Source of the DNA: an uncultured Lachnobacterium sp.
Lineage (GTDB): Bacteria > Bacillota > Clostridia > Lachnospirales > Lachnospiraceae
Assembly (NCBI GenBank): GCA_900546625.1
Contig: URDU01000042.1
Location: forward strand, 1 to 21,596
DNA: 21,596 nt
Direction of reading: 5' to 3'
Each line of letters begins with the position of its first letter. Position 1 is the stretch's first letter. Below, one piece after another: positions 6,238-14,798 of this stretch. Both the position numbers and the translations under genes were made by a program. Below the pieces are notes generated by a model. It worked only from the letters and a program-made list of their open reading frames with translations. It was not told the DNA's origin and searched no databases.

Positions 6238-7878
6238 TTAGATATACTCACTTGTGTTTACGATTACGCCGTCATATACTGACTGCTTTTTGATAAACTC
6301 CGCAACCTTGTCCACATCTTTTCCGTTTTTGTTCCAGTCCTTTGTGAACTCAACTTTGTCGGCTGCAAGCTCCTTCTCCTGCTTTTGGCTGATGAGTAAA
6401 AGCACGAGTATTCCGGCATGGCTTAGATGCTTGACTACATTTACGAAGTCCTCACCCTCCTTTGGTGCGTAGAGATAAGTATGGCGTCCGTCTATATTTA
6501 AGGCTTTCTCGACATCCTCCACAAAGCCGCGGTTTACACCATCCACTCCGTCTACGAATACGGCGGTGATTGCCTTCTGGCCCTTGATTGCAGCTCTTAC
6601 GTTTCTGTCTACTCTTCCCTCATAGAGACCGCTTTCCTCTGTGTGTACCTCTTCAACCACACCACAGGCAGATGTCATATCGGTCACACGGTCGATTAAG
6701 ATGAACTCACCGAGTGTCTTGTGGTTTTTGAACTTATCGCAGACTATCTTGTCCGAGAATGCAATCTTTACAACTGCTATCTCGTTCTTTTTGAGCTTGT
6801 CGGCAGGCTTTTCCTCACCTGTGTTTACATCGATGGTATGCTCTATCTCTGTTACGATGCCCGGTATTGACTTGGTACCTAGCTTGAAGAAGAAATTCTT
6901 TCCCTTGAAGAGCTCATCGTCATCCATCCAGAGTATTGTAGCTGTGATAGATGAAGCAACCTTTGCTCCTGAACCGATTGTGAGCACGCAGCCTCTTGAT
7001 ACGTCCACCTCTCTGTCAAGCTGGATTGTAACCGGCTGGCCTGTAAATGCGCTATCGCTTAGCTTATCACCCACATGGATGCTCTTTACATGGGCGGTCT
7101 CATTGCTTGGCAGTGTGGTGATTTCATCGCCCACCTTTACCTCTCCGGCCTCTATCTGGCCCTGGAATCCACGGAAGGTGTGGTCAGGACGGCAGACTCT
7201 CTGTACAGGCATGTAAAAGCCCTCTTCCTCGTTCTCATCCTTTATGTCAACATCCTCAAGATATGATAAAAGAGCAGGTCCCTTGTACCATGGGATATTC
7301 TCAGACTTTGTTGTGACATTGTCACCCTCTGTTGCAGAAACAGGAATTATTACTACATTTTTGAGTTCGAGCTCCTTTGTAAGCTCAATAATCTGCTTTG
7401 TGATTTCATCGAAACGCTTCTCGTCGTAGCCTACAAGATCCATCTTGTTTACAGCAAATACAAAGTAGTTGATTCCCATGAGCGCGCAGATTCTTGCGTG
7501 TCTTCTTGTCTGAACCAATACGCCCTGCTTTGCATCTATTAAAATTACCGCAAGGTCTGCAAAGGATGCACCTACAGCCATGTTTCTTGTATACTCCTCA
7601 TGGCCCGGTGTATCTGCCACGATAAAGCTTCTCTTATCTGTTGTGAAGTAACGATAAGCCACATCGATTGTGATTCCCTGCTCTCTCTCTGCCATCAGTC
7701 CGTCGAGGAGGAGTGAATAGTCGATGGCACCTCCACGGCTGCCGACCTTACTGTCGAGCTCCAATGCCTTTTCCTGATCTGCATAGAGCAGCTTTGAATC
7801 GTATAATATATGTCCGATCAGAGTTGATTTTCCGTCGTCCACGCTTCCGCATGTAATAAATTTAAGTAATCCGCTCAT
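6238..7878 (-). CDS. cysN: Sulfate adenylyltransferase subunit 1 (CysN) with degenerate APS-kinase-like C-terminus
   Basis: A 546-residue GTPase subunit of ATP sulfurylase; GTP hydrolysis drives formation of APS from sulfate and ATP on CysD. GTPase motifs are clear: P-loop GSVDDGKST (11-19), switch II DTPGHEEYTRNM, and NKMD. EF-Tu-like barrel domains follow to about residue 425. Residues 430-546 form an extra domain in the place where CysNC fusions carry APS kinase, but the kinase P-loop (GLSGSGKST) is replaced by DGVDGVNRG and the other kinase motifs are not seen, so it is probably inactive. The true start is the ATG at 7878, one base after the cysD stop, with GGAGGG inside cysD; the frame extends upstream through cysD but that part is not translated. 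Last gene of the sulfate operon. Confidence 0.95.
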   Translation of the reverse strand: MSGLLKFITCGSVDDGKSTLIGHILYDSKLLYADQEKALELDSKVGSRGGAIDYSLLLDGLMAEREQGITIDVAYRYFTTDKRSFIVADTPGHEEYTRNMAVGASFADLAVILIDAKQGVLVQTRRHARICALMGINYFVFAVNKMDLVGYDEKRFDEITKQIIELTKELELKNVVIIPVSATEGDNVTTKSENIPWYKGPALLSYLEDVDIKDENEEEGFYMPVQRVCRPDHTFRGFQGQIEAGEVKVGDEITTLPSNETAHVKSIHVGDKLSDSAFTGQPVTIQLDREVDVSRGCVLTIGSGAKVASSITATILWMDDDELFKGKNFFFKLGTKSIPGIVTEIEHTIDVNTGEEKPADKLKKNEIAVVKIAFSDKIVCDKFKNHKTLGEFILIDRVTDMTSACGVVEEVHTEESGLYEGRVDRNVRAAIKGQKAITAVFVDGVDGVNRGFVEDVEKALNIDGRHTYLYAPKEGEDFVNVVKHLSHAGILVLLLISQKQEKELAADKVEFTKDWNKNGKDVDKVAEFIKKQSVYDGVIVNTSEYI

Positions 7879-7879
7879 T

Positions 7880-8779
7880 TTAGAAATATCCCTCCCTCTT
7901 TCTTCTTTCCATGCTGCCTGCCGCCTCGTTGTCAATGACACGGGTGGTTCTCTCTGAGGAAACAGCACTGAGTGTCTCATCAATAATCTCATCAAGTGTA
8001 TCCGCTGTCGACTCCACACCACCTGTCAGTGGGTAGCAGCCGAGTGTTCTGAAACGCACACTCTTCATCTGGATTTCCTCACCTGGACGAAGCTTCATTC
8101 TGTCGTCATCTACCATGATGATGTTGCCGTCTCTGTATACGACAGGTCTTTCCTTCGCAAAGTAAAGTGAAGGAATCTCAATATTCTCTCTCTTTATATA
8201 CTGCCAGATATCCTTCTCTGTCCAGTTTGACAGTGGGAAAACTCGTACCTCCTGTCCCTTCTTGATTCTGGAGTTGTAAAGCTTCCACATCTCAGGGCGC
8301 TGGTTCTTTGGATCCCATGCATGGTTTTCATTTCTGAATGAGAAGATTCGCTCCTTTGCTCTTGATTTCTCCTCGTCTCTTCGACCGCCGCCAAACGCTG
8401 CCGTAAAGCCGTATTTGTCGAGTGCCTGCTTGAGTGCCTGCGTCTTCATGATATCTGTGTATGCTGAGCCGTGGTCAAACGGATTGATGCCCTGCTTTAC
8501 ACCGTCCTGATTTATATATTCAAGCATCTCGATGCCCTTTTCCTTAGCGATGCGGTCTCTGAATTCTATCATCTCGTGGAATTTCCAGGTTGTATTTACA
8601 TGTAAAAACGGAAATGGCGGCTTCTCCGGATAAAATGCCTTCATTGCAAGATGAAGCATTACCGAGCTGTCCTTTCCAATTGAGTACAACATAACCGGCT
8701 TCTCGCACTCTGCGGCTACTTCACGTATTATGTATATTGCCTCTGCTTCGAGTTCGTCAAGATGTGATAATTCACCCAT
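7880..8779 (-). CDS. cysD: Sulfate adenylyltransferase subunit 2 (CysD)
   Basis: A 299-residue catalytic subunit of ATP sulfurylase, adenylylating sulfate to APS in the cytoplasm with CysN. It belongs to the PP-loop pyrophosphatase family: [13 protein letters not shown] (33-45) is the ATP-binding loop, followed by [32 protein letters not shown] and the C-terminal [16 protein letters not shown], all typical of CysD. I prefer the ATG at 8779 ([14 protein letters not shown]), which fits the family's usual start and has GGATGG 8 bases upstream; an in-frame ATG at 8791 would add four residues. cysN begins one base after its stop and the ferredoxin gene ends 20 bases before it. Confidence 0.96.
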   Translation of the reverse strand: MGELSHLDELEAEAIYIIREVAAECEKPVMLYSIGKDSSVMLHLAMKAFYPEKPPFPFLHVNTTWKFHEMIEFRDRIAKEKGIEMLEYINQDGVKQGINPFDHGSAYTDIMKTQALKQALDKYGFTAAFGGGRRDEEKSRAKERIFSFRNENHAWDPKNQRPEMWKLYNSRIKKGQEVRVFPLSNWTEKDIWQYIKRENIEIPSLYFAKERPVVYRDGNIIMVDDDRMKLRPGEEIQMKSVRFRTLGCYPLTGGVESTADTLDEIIDETLSAVSSERTTRVIDNEAAGSMERRKREGYF

Positions 8780-8799
8780 GTCTGTTACCATCCTTTTCT

Positions 8800-9114
8800 T
8801 TAATATTTATTGGATTCCTTCTTGTTGATAAGAATCTCTTCCTTGCTGCCGTCGCGCTTTTTGATATCCCAGGTCAGCGTGTCCGGTGTGCTTTTTACTG
8901 TCATGAGACTTCCCATGCCTCCTATGTCTGCTCCAAGATAAAGAGCAATAGCGCCAAAATGACATTCCTTGATGCATGAGGCACAGCCCCAGCAGTCCTT
9001 AGGATACTTGATAAAGGCTTTTTTCTCTGAGTCCTGATATATCAGGCTTCCCGGACATACACTTGTGCACATGCCACAGCCCTTACACTTTGCTTTATCA
9101 ATCATTATGCTCAT
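8800..9114 (-). CDS. aprB: APS reductase beta-like ferredoxin subunit (AprB type)
   Basis: A 104-residue protein with two 4Fe-4S cluster motifs, [13 protein letters not shown] (about residues 10-22) and [16 protein letters not shown], expected to pass electrons to the flavoprotein encoded just upstream. The C-terminal part ([18 protein letters not shown]) resembles AprB, in which this strand-rich tail wraps around the alpha subunit. I chose the ATG at 9114 ([10 protein letters not shown]) because GGGAGG lies 7 bases before it; a start at 9135 would add MSEGRRV without a good ribosome site. The start overlaps the end of the aprA-like gene by 17 bases, so the two are coupled, as expected for subunits of one enzyme. 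Confidence 0.9.
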   Translation of the reverse strand: MSIMIDKAKCKGCGMCTSVCPGSLIYQDSEKKAFIKYPKDCWGCASCIKECHFGAIALYLGADIGGMGSLMTVKSTPDTLTWDIKKRDGSKEEILINKKESNKY

Positions 9115-10804
9115 AACGCGCCTCCCTTCCGACAAGCTCTCTGTAAATCATATGAAGCTGCCCGTTTTCGTATTTGGAATTGACGTATTTCATCCAGTCA
9201 TCACTCTTGCCCGGATAATCCAGATTCTCGGCAAAGCTGTGCCATCTGGTTTCCTTTCTCGCACCAAGATGTGCTATGACCGAAAGACATACCGTAAGTC
9301 TCTCCTTAAGCTCATATATGAACATAAGCTCATGCATATCCGATGCATATAAATCACCGGTCAGCTCTATCAGATGATTTATCTTTTCCTTTGCCAGCGC
9401 AAGCTGCTTGCCGTTGAACTGGTAATGTGTGGAAATGCCGCCTGCATAGTTGTCCATGACCTTCTGCATGGCTTCCTCGATAGCCTCTGTTGTAAACATC
9501 TGAGACCTTTCAGTAAGGAAATGGTCGTACTCTGAAGCTTTTGCTTCAAGTGCCTTTTTCTCATCGAATGCTGCCGTATCAGAACTGATAACAGAGGTAT
9601 CTGCATCAAGCTTTGATATCATATCTATCGCAGCGATTTCACCCTCCACCATGGCTCCTGTAACATATTTCTGCGGACATCCGCCTGCCACATCTCCTGC
9701 GGCATAGAGTCCGTGGATTGTTGTCTCACGCTCGGTATTTACCCAGTAGCCGCTCGCTGTGTGGCCGCCTACGATATACGGCTCGGTGCCTTCTATCTCC
9801 ACGTTCTGCTCACTTGGATTTTTGCCTGCCTCCACCCACTTGAGTGTCTGGCTCGGTGCCATGTTGAGATATGCCTTTCTCAATGACTCATCCTGCTGTG
9901 GCGAAATGCCCTCTGTCCTTAAGTAGCAAGGGCCTCTTCCCTCAAGATTTTCCATGACCGTTCCGTATACACGCTCAGATGTGGTGAGACCGTATTTTGT
10001 CTCGTAAACCTCTCCAAGCGAATTGACCTGCTTTGCTCCGACTCCCTGTGCAATTGTTCCTGTCGGTGCGATGGTGTCCTTGCATCTGAGTGCGATAAAT
10101 CTCATCTCAAAGGTGGTCATCTCTGCTCCGCTTCTTATGCCCATCGCATATCCGGCGCCTGTGTTAAATGGCGGATACCACATCTTGTGCCTTGAAAAGC
10201 CTGGATTGTTTGGTCTGTACAGACCGGCCGCTCCGCCTGTTGCACAGAGCACCTTTTTTGCCCTGATTTCATAGGCTGTCGCATCCTCGATTGAAAATCC
10301 GTATGCTCCCTTTATCGTGTTGTCCTCAACTATGTAGTCTGTGATATTGATTCTGTTTATCACCGTACAATCTGTAAGCTTTGAAGCCGCTTCTGCCAAA
10401 AGCGGCTTCATATTCTCGCCGTTTATCTTGATATTGCGGTTTCCTCTGGCTACATACTCACCGTTTTCATCCTTTAATATGACAAGTCCAAGCTTTTCCA
10501 TCTTGTCCGTCACGCGGTTTAAGCCCTCGGACATAGTCATGAGTAGGTCCTCCCTTACTATGCCGTCAGCATCCTTTTTAGCGTAGTCCACATAGTCCTC
10601 AGGCTTTCTGCCCTTTACGATGTATGCATTTATCGCATTGACACCTGCTGCAAGGCATCCGCTTCGCTTTATGTTGGCCTTCTCTGCAATTATAATTGAA
10701 TAATCCGATTTCTCACGGATGGTGAGTGCTGCATAGCAGCCCGCCGTGCCTCCTCCGATTATGAGGATATCCGTGTGTAGGATTTTTTTGTTTTCTATCT
10801 TCAT
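9098..10804 (-). CDS. aprA: Adenylylsulfate (APS) reductase alpha-like flavoprotein (AprA type)
   Basis: A 568-residue FAD enzyme expected to reduce APS to sulfite and AMP. It has the fumarate-reductase/succinate-dehydrogenase flavoprotein fold: Rossmann motif DILIIGGGTAGCYAA (12-26), then EKANIKRSGCLAAGVNAIN (41-59), which is characteristic of AprA rather than SdhA, a NIKINGENMKPLLAEAA segment, and a late flavin-binding stretch GLYAAGDVAGGCPQKYVTGA. It is somewhat shorter than dissimilatory AprA (usually over 600 residues). The neighbours (transport, cysDN, cysK) point to assimilation rather than sulfate respiration: there is no qmo or dsr gene in view. It starts 42 bases after cysA. A related flavoprotein with another substrate is possible but unlikely in this operon. 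Confidence 0.88.
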   Translation of the reverse strand: MKIENKKILHTDILIIGGGTAGCYAALTIREKSDYSIIIAEKANIKRSGCLAAGVNAINAYIVKGRKPEDYVDYAKKDADGIVREDLLMTMSEGLNRVTDKMEKLGLVILKDENGEYVARGNRNIKINGENMKPLLAEAASKLTDCTVINRINITDYIVEDNTIKGAYGFSIEDATAYEIRAKKVLCATGGAAGLYRPNNPGFSRHKMWYPPFNTGAGYAMGIRSGAEMTTFEMRFIALRCKDTIAPTGTIAQGVGAKQVNSLGEVYETKYGLTTSERVYGTVMENLEGRGPCYLRTEGISPQQDESLRKAYLNMAPSQTLKWVEAGKNPSEQNVEIEGTEPYIVGGHTASGYWVNTERETTIHGLYAAGDVAGGCPQKYVTGAMVEGEIAAIDMISKLDADTSVISSDTAAFDEKKALEAKASEYDHFLTERSQMFTTEAIEEAMQKVMDNYAGGISTHYQFNGKQLALAKEKINHLIELTGDLYASDMHELMFIYELKERLTVCLSVIAHLGARKETRWHSFAENLDYPGKSDDWMKYVNSKYENGQLHMIYRELVGREARYEHND

Positions 10805-10846
10805 ATATCTCCCTCTGCTTCCTCTTTTTGATTCAACATATGAATA

Positions 10847-11908
10847 TCAGATGTAGAATACATCCTGCTCCTGCATCTCGCTGTTTTCCATCAGATATGT
10901 CTTCTCATCATCAAATATATACAGCCTGTAAATCAGCACATGTACTTTCTCTCCGACCGATATCAAATCCTTTTCAAGTGAGCGCTCACCGACTACCTCA
11001 ATGCCGTTTATGCTGACCGTGATATCCATCCTGTTTCCTCTGAAAACCACATCTGTAACGGTGCCCTCCTCTGCCGCTGACTGATAGCGGTCAAGGTTTC
11101 CGCTCTTTGATATCTTGATAAACTCAGGTCTGATTACCGCCTTGTCGGCATTTTCTATCCTGTCAAAGCCCTTTAGCCTGTCGTAGTTTTCAACAACTGT
11201 GGTGTGTCCTATGAACTGCGCTACAAAGGGTGTGTCAGGTGACTTATATATCTCAAGAGGTGTGCCCATCTGCTCTATCGTGCCGTGGTTTGTGATAATG
11301 ATTTCATCTGCCACCTCAACAGCCTCATCCTGGTCGTGTGTGACGAAAATGCTTGTGATTCCAAGCTTTTCGACAAGCTCCTTTAGCCAGGTACGAAGCT
11401 CACCGCGCACCTTTGCGTCAATCGCTGCAAAAGGCTCATCCAGTAAAAGCACCTGAGGATTCGGCGCCAGCGCTCTTGCAAAAGCTACTCTCTGACGCTG
11501 TCCTCCCGAAAGCTGATTTGGATATCTCTTTTCAAGCCCCGATAAGCCTGTCATCTCAAGAAGCTTAGTGACACGCTCCTTTATGAGCTTTTTCGGCATC
11601 TTCTGAAGCTCAAGTCCAAACGCCACATTATCGTATATTGTCATATATCGAAACAGCGCGTAGTTCTGAAACACGAAGCCTATGCCTCTCTTTGAGGCCG
11701 GAATATCGTTCACACGCTTTCCATCTATATATATGTCACCGGAATTCGGTGTTTCAAGTCCTGCTATCATACGAAGAAGTGTTGTCTTGCCACTGCCGGA
11801 CGGACCAAGCAGCGCCACAAGCTTTCCCTTTTCCACTCCAAAGCTCACATTGTCGGATGCCAGGAAGTCTCCGTATTTTTTGTATATATTTTTCATCTCA
11901 ACGTACAT
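10847..11908 (-). CDS. cysA: Sulfate ABC transporter ATP-binding protein (CysA)
   Basis: A 353-residue ATPase that powers sulfate (thiosulfate) import through CysT-CysW. Walker A GPSGSGKTT (35-43), Q-loop (FVFQNYALF), signature LSGGQRQR (133-140), Walker B LLLDEPFAAID (154-164) and switch H191 are all intact. The C-terminal 110 residues form the regulatory TOBE-like extension found in CysA, PotA and MalK. Start at the ATG at 11908, preceded by GGAGGGAG; the frame is open 21 codons further upstream but without a better start. The gene sits 34 bases after cysW. Molybdate or another oxyanion cannot be excluded by sequence alone, but the operon settles it as sulfate. Confidence 0.95.
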   Translation of the reverse strand: MYVEMKNIYKKYGDFLASDNVSFGVEKGKLVALLGPSGSGKTTLLRMIAGLETPNSGDIYIDGKRVNDIPASKRGIGFVFQNYALFRYMTIYDNVAFGLELQKMPKKLIKERVTKLLEMTGLSGLEKRYPNQLSGGQRQRVAFARALAPNPQVLLLDEPFAAIDAKVRGELRTWLKELVEKLGITSIFVTHDQDEAVEVADEIIITNHGTIEQMGTPLEIYKSPDTPFVAQFIGHTTVVENYDRLKGFDRIENADKAVIRPEFIKISKSGNLDRYQSAAEEGTVTDVVFRGNRMDITVSINGIEVVGERSLEKDLISVGEKVHVLIYRLYIFDDEKTYLMENSEMQEQDVFYI

Positions 11909-11942
11909 ATACGTTATCTCCCTCCTGCTTTTCCCATTAATC

Positions 11943-12797
11943 TCAGTGTAATTTCTTAAATTTGTGCTCAACTATATTTCTTGCAAAAAGAATGATCAAT
12001 GCAATGATCAACAGTATCGACGATACAGCAAATGCCGATGTTATCGAGCTGTCCGTGCCCGACATATACAAGGCATCAATCTCAAGCGGCAGCGTAAATG
12101 TCTCACCTCTTGTCTTTGAGAGCGCATTTACCGCACCGAACTCACCGAGGGCTCTCGCCGTACAGAGTATGATTCCATAGATCAGACTCCACTTCATCTG
12201 AGGAAGTGTTATTTTCCGAAATATCGTAAAGCCGGATGCTCCCATCAGCGCTGCGGCCTCTTCCTCGTCCTTTCCCTCTGCATTGAGCACCGGGATGATT
12301 TCCCTTGACACATAAGGAAATGTGACAAATATCGTGGCAAGCACAACTCCAGGTATCGCAAACGTGATTCTCACATTCGTACCGAAGAGCTCATTGAACC
12401 ATCTGATAACCGGATAAAACCATCCGAGCCGTCCGAAGGTCATAAGATATGCAAGTCCTACGATGACCGGAGAAATCGAAAACGGTATATCAATGAGTGT
12501 TGCAAGCACCTGCTTTCCTTTAAACGAAAAGCGGGTCAACAGCCATGCTGTCCATATTCCAAAGAAGGTATTTACAGCTACCGAAAAGACTGTTGCTATC
12601 AAAGTCACCTTTAGCGCCGAAAGCACATAGCTTGTGGAGATTGCTTTCAGATAGAATCCAAGCCCCTCCTTTAAGGCGCTTGCCATCACAGAAAAAAGGG
12701 GAACAACAAGCATGACAAATATGAAGAGCACTGTTACTGTGATGAGTATTATCTTTGTAATCTTTTTTCTTCTTTCAAGCTTTACCTGTTCGGTCAT
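11943..12797 (-). CDS. cysW: Sulfate ABC transporter permease (CysW)
   Basis: A 284-residue inner-membrane permease with about six hydrophobic segments, the first at residues 14-40. The cytoplasmic EAA loop that docks on CysA is at about 180-198 (EAAALMGASGFTIFRKITLP). Segments such as DIPFSISPVIVGLAYLMTFG and ARALGEFGAVNALS are typical of CysW. AAAGGAG precedes the ATG. It pairs with CysT encoded 55 bases upstream to form the heterodimeric channel. Confidence 0.95.
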   Translation of the reverse strand: MTEQVKLERRKKITKIILITVTVLFIFVMLVVPLFSVMASALKEGLGFYLKAISTSYVLSALKVTLIATVFSVAVNTFFGIWTAWLLTRFSFKGKQVLATLIDIPFSISPVIVGLAYLMTFGRLGWFYPVIRWFNELFGTNVRITFAIPGVVLATIFVTFPYVSREIIPVLNAEGKDEEEAAALMGASGFTIFRKITLPQMKWSLIYGIILCTARALGEFGAVNALSKTRGETFTLPLEIDALYMSGTDSSITSAFAVSSILLIIALIILFARNIVEHKFKKLH

Positions 12798-12852
12798 CGT
12801 ATTGTGCTCCTTTCTGGTTTGTGTTCATCGCATTCAATTTATATGCAGCACT

Positions 12853-13731
12853 CTACAACAAATTGGTGCGCTGTGACTGTTTAACCTGCACTATGTTTAC
12901 AAATAACAGCAGTAAAAATGATATAATAAGCATCACAAGTGCTATGGCAGTCGCACTAGCGTAATCTATATAGCTAAGCTTCTGCATGATAACGTAGGAT
13001 ACCACCTGTGTCCTGTGCCTTGCGCTGTTGCCTGATATGTAGATAACGCTTCCGTACTCTCCTATGCCTCTGGCAAACGCAAGGCCAAAGCCTGTTAAGA
13101 GTGCCGGGCGAAGCTCCGGAAGTATTACCTTAAAAAAGGTCTTAGCGGGTGTGGCACCAAGCATATATGCTGCCTCCTCATATGTATTATCCATCTTTTC
13201 CAGTACCGGCTGAACTGCTCTGATCACGAAGGGAATGCCTACAAAAACCAGCGCCACAACTATTCCTGCCTGTGTGTAAGCCACATCTATTCCAAGCTTA
13301 CTTAGGCCCTTGCCAAAAAAGCCTGTGCCCGAGTACAGCTTTGAGAGCGTGATGCCTGCAACCGCTGTCGGCAGTGCAAACGGAAGCTCTATAAGTCCGT
13401 CAAGCAGCCATTTTCCGGGGAAATCGTACTTCACAAGCGTCCATGCGACGATGAGTCCAAATACCACATTTACAATGGCTGCGATAAATGACGAGGTGAT
13501 GCTTGTGATAAAGGCATTCCTCACATTCTCCTTCATGATAAGTGCCACAAAATCACCGGGTGATATCTTTAGCGAATACACAAGCACTGATGCCAGCGGA
13601 ATGAGTACGATGATTGAAAGCATCGTGACCACTATCCCAAGTGAAAGATGGTAGCCCGGTATAACTCTGGTCTTTATGTTCTTTGATTTAGTTTTCTTTT
13701 TTGCTGTTTTATCAGTTGCCGTAAATTTCAT
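12853..13731 (-). CDS. cysT: Sulfate ABC transporter permease (CysT/CysU)
   Basis: A 292-residue permease, the partner of CysW. After a Lys-rich cytoplasmic N-terminus (residues 8-20) come about six membrane segments; the EAA loop is at about 185-204 (EEAAYMLGATPAKTFFKVIL). DGLIELPFALPTAVAGITL and ARGIGEYGSVIYISGN are characteristic of CysT. I chose the ATG at 13731, which overlaps the end of the binding-protein gene by 20 bases with GGAGC just upstream; a start at 13791 would place 20 poorly fitting residues in front and a larger overlap. The overlap suggests coupled translation with the binding protein. Confidence 0.94.
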   Translation of the reverse strand: MKFTATDKTAKKKTKSKNIKTRVIPGYHLSLGIVVTMLSIIVLIPLASVLVYSLKISPGDFVALIMKENVRNAFITSITSSFIAAIVNVVFGLIVAWTLVKYDFPGKWLLDGLIELPFALPTAVAGITLSKLYSGTGFFGKGLSKLGIDVAYTQAGIVVALVFVGIPFVIRAVQPVLEKMDNTYEEAAYMLGATPAKTFFKVILPELRPALLTGFGLAFARGIGEYGSVIYISGNSARHRTQVVSYVIMQKLSYIDYASATAIALVMLIISFLLLLFVNIVQVKQSQRTNLL

Positions 13732-14731
13732 CGAACATTGCTCCATCATCAAAATATGTCTTGTAGGCTTCATCCCATCCGCCGTAATCATCTATGCTCC
13801 AAAGCCTGATATTCAAATCAAACTTGTCGGAAAACTGATTTAATATGTCCTGATTGGTTGGTCTGTAGCCACTCTCTCCAATCAGCCTCTGTGCCTCATC
13901 GCTGTAAAGATACTGTAAGTACTCTTTACTCGCAGCTTCTGTTCCATTGCTCTTTGCATTATCATCCACAATGGCAACAGACGGCTGCGCTAAAATGCTG
14001 ACTGACGGGTTTACTATCTCATACTTGCCCGGATATGAATCCATGGTCGTAAGTGCCTCGTTTTCCCACGCTATGAGCACATCTCCCTGTCCGTTTTCCA
14101 CAAATGTGGTTGTTGAGCCTCTCGCACCTGAGTCCATAATCGTGACATTTTCATACAGCTTCTTCATAAACGATTTCTGTTCCTTTTGGCTGTCATAGTT
14201 TGTCTTCGCATAGCTTAGCGCCGCAAGGAAATTCCAGCAGGCTCCTCCACTGCTCTTTGGATCAGGTGTGATCACATCCACATTCTTTTTCACCAGGTCA
14301 TCCCAGTCGCTTATATGCTTTGGATTGCCCTTTCTTACAAGTAAAACGATTGTTGATGTGTATGGTGCCGAGCTGTCAGAAAACTCATCAATCCAGCCCT
14401 TATCAATTAAGCCGGTATTTTGTATCAGGTCTATGTCATGTTCAAGTGCCAGTGTGACAACATCTGCATTACAGCCCTCCACAACCGAGCGTGCCTGTGC
14501 TCCCGAGCCGCCATGTGACTGAATCACATTTATCTTTTTACCGTGCTCGCTCTCATAGTAAGACTCGAATATTTTGTTGTATTTCTCGTAAAACTCTCGT
14601 GTCGGATCATACGACACATTGGTTATGGTGACTGTGCCGTCATCCTTCCTGCCTGAGCAGCCTGTCAGAAGAAGTGACAGAATCATCACTGTCGACAGCA
14701 GAGCTGCCGTATATTTATGTATGTTTCTCAT
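13712..14731 (-). CDS. sbp: Sulfate-binding lipoprotein (Sbp type)
   Basis: A 339-residue extracellular solute-binding lipoprotein that captures sulfate and delivers it to CysT-CysW. The signal peptide ends in a lipobox LLTGC with the lipidated cysteine at residue 25. The mature protein follows the sulfate-binding family: TITNVSYDPTREFYEKYN, IQSHGGSGAQARSVV, NADVVTLALEHDID, RKGNPKHISDWDDL and TPDPKSSGGACWNFLAAL. The start lies in a 13-bp tandem duplication (14719-14744) that places a second, out-of-frame ATG 13 bases upstream. No strong ribosome site is seen, unlike most neighbours. The gene follows cysK by 67 bases. Confidence 0.95.
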   Translation of the reverse strand: MRNIHKYTAALLSTVMILSLLLTGCSGRKDDGTVTITNVSYDPTREFYEKYNKIFESYYESEHGKKINVIQSHGGSGAQARSVVEGCNADVVTLALEHDIDLIQNTGLIDKGWIDEFSDSSAPYTSTIVLLVRKGNPKHISDWDDLVKKNVDVITPDPKSSGGACWNFLAALSYAKTNYDSQKEQKSFMKKLYENVTIMDSGARGSTTTFVENGQGDVLIAWENEALTTMDSYPGKYEIVNPSVSILAQPSVAIVDDNAKSNGTEAASKEYLQYLYSDEAQRLIGESGYRPTNQDILNQFSDKFDLNIRLWSIDDYGGWDEAYKTYFDDGAMFDEIYGN

Positions 14732-14744
14732 GTATGTTTCTCAT
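14719..14744 (-). repeat. 13-bp tandem duplication over the sbp start codon
   Basis: ATGAGAAACATAC occurs twice in a row on the minus strand (14744-14732 and 14731-14719). The downstream copy supplies the real sbp start. The upstream ATG opens a nine-residue frame ending at 14715, overlapping the sbp start in another frame. Only a weak GAG-type ribosome site is available, inside the first copy. Confidence 0.9.
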
Positions 14745-14798
14745 TTTTCATGTTACAGTTTCCGGCAAAGCAAGCTTATGCCGTCAGTTTATATGCCA

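Noticed and set aside
6641..7216. 191-codon plus-strand open frame
   Set aside because: Antisense shadow of cysN; Ser/Thr-rich composition typical of the reverse frame.
7879..8022. 48-residue N-terminal extension of CysN
   Set aside because: It overlaps cysD in another frame; the CysN family starts at MSGLLKFITCGSVDDGKS.
9098..10804. Fumarate reductase or L-aspartate oxidase
   Set aside because: The KANIKRSG segment, the coupled 8-iron ferredoxin and the cysDN neighbours fit APS reductase better.
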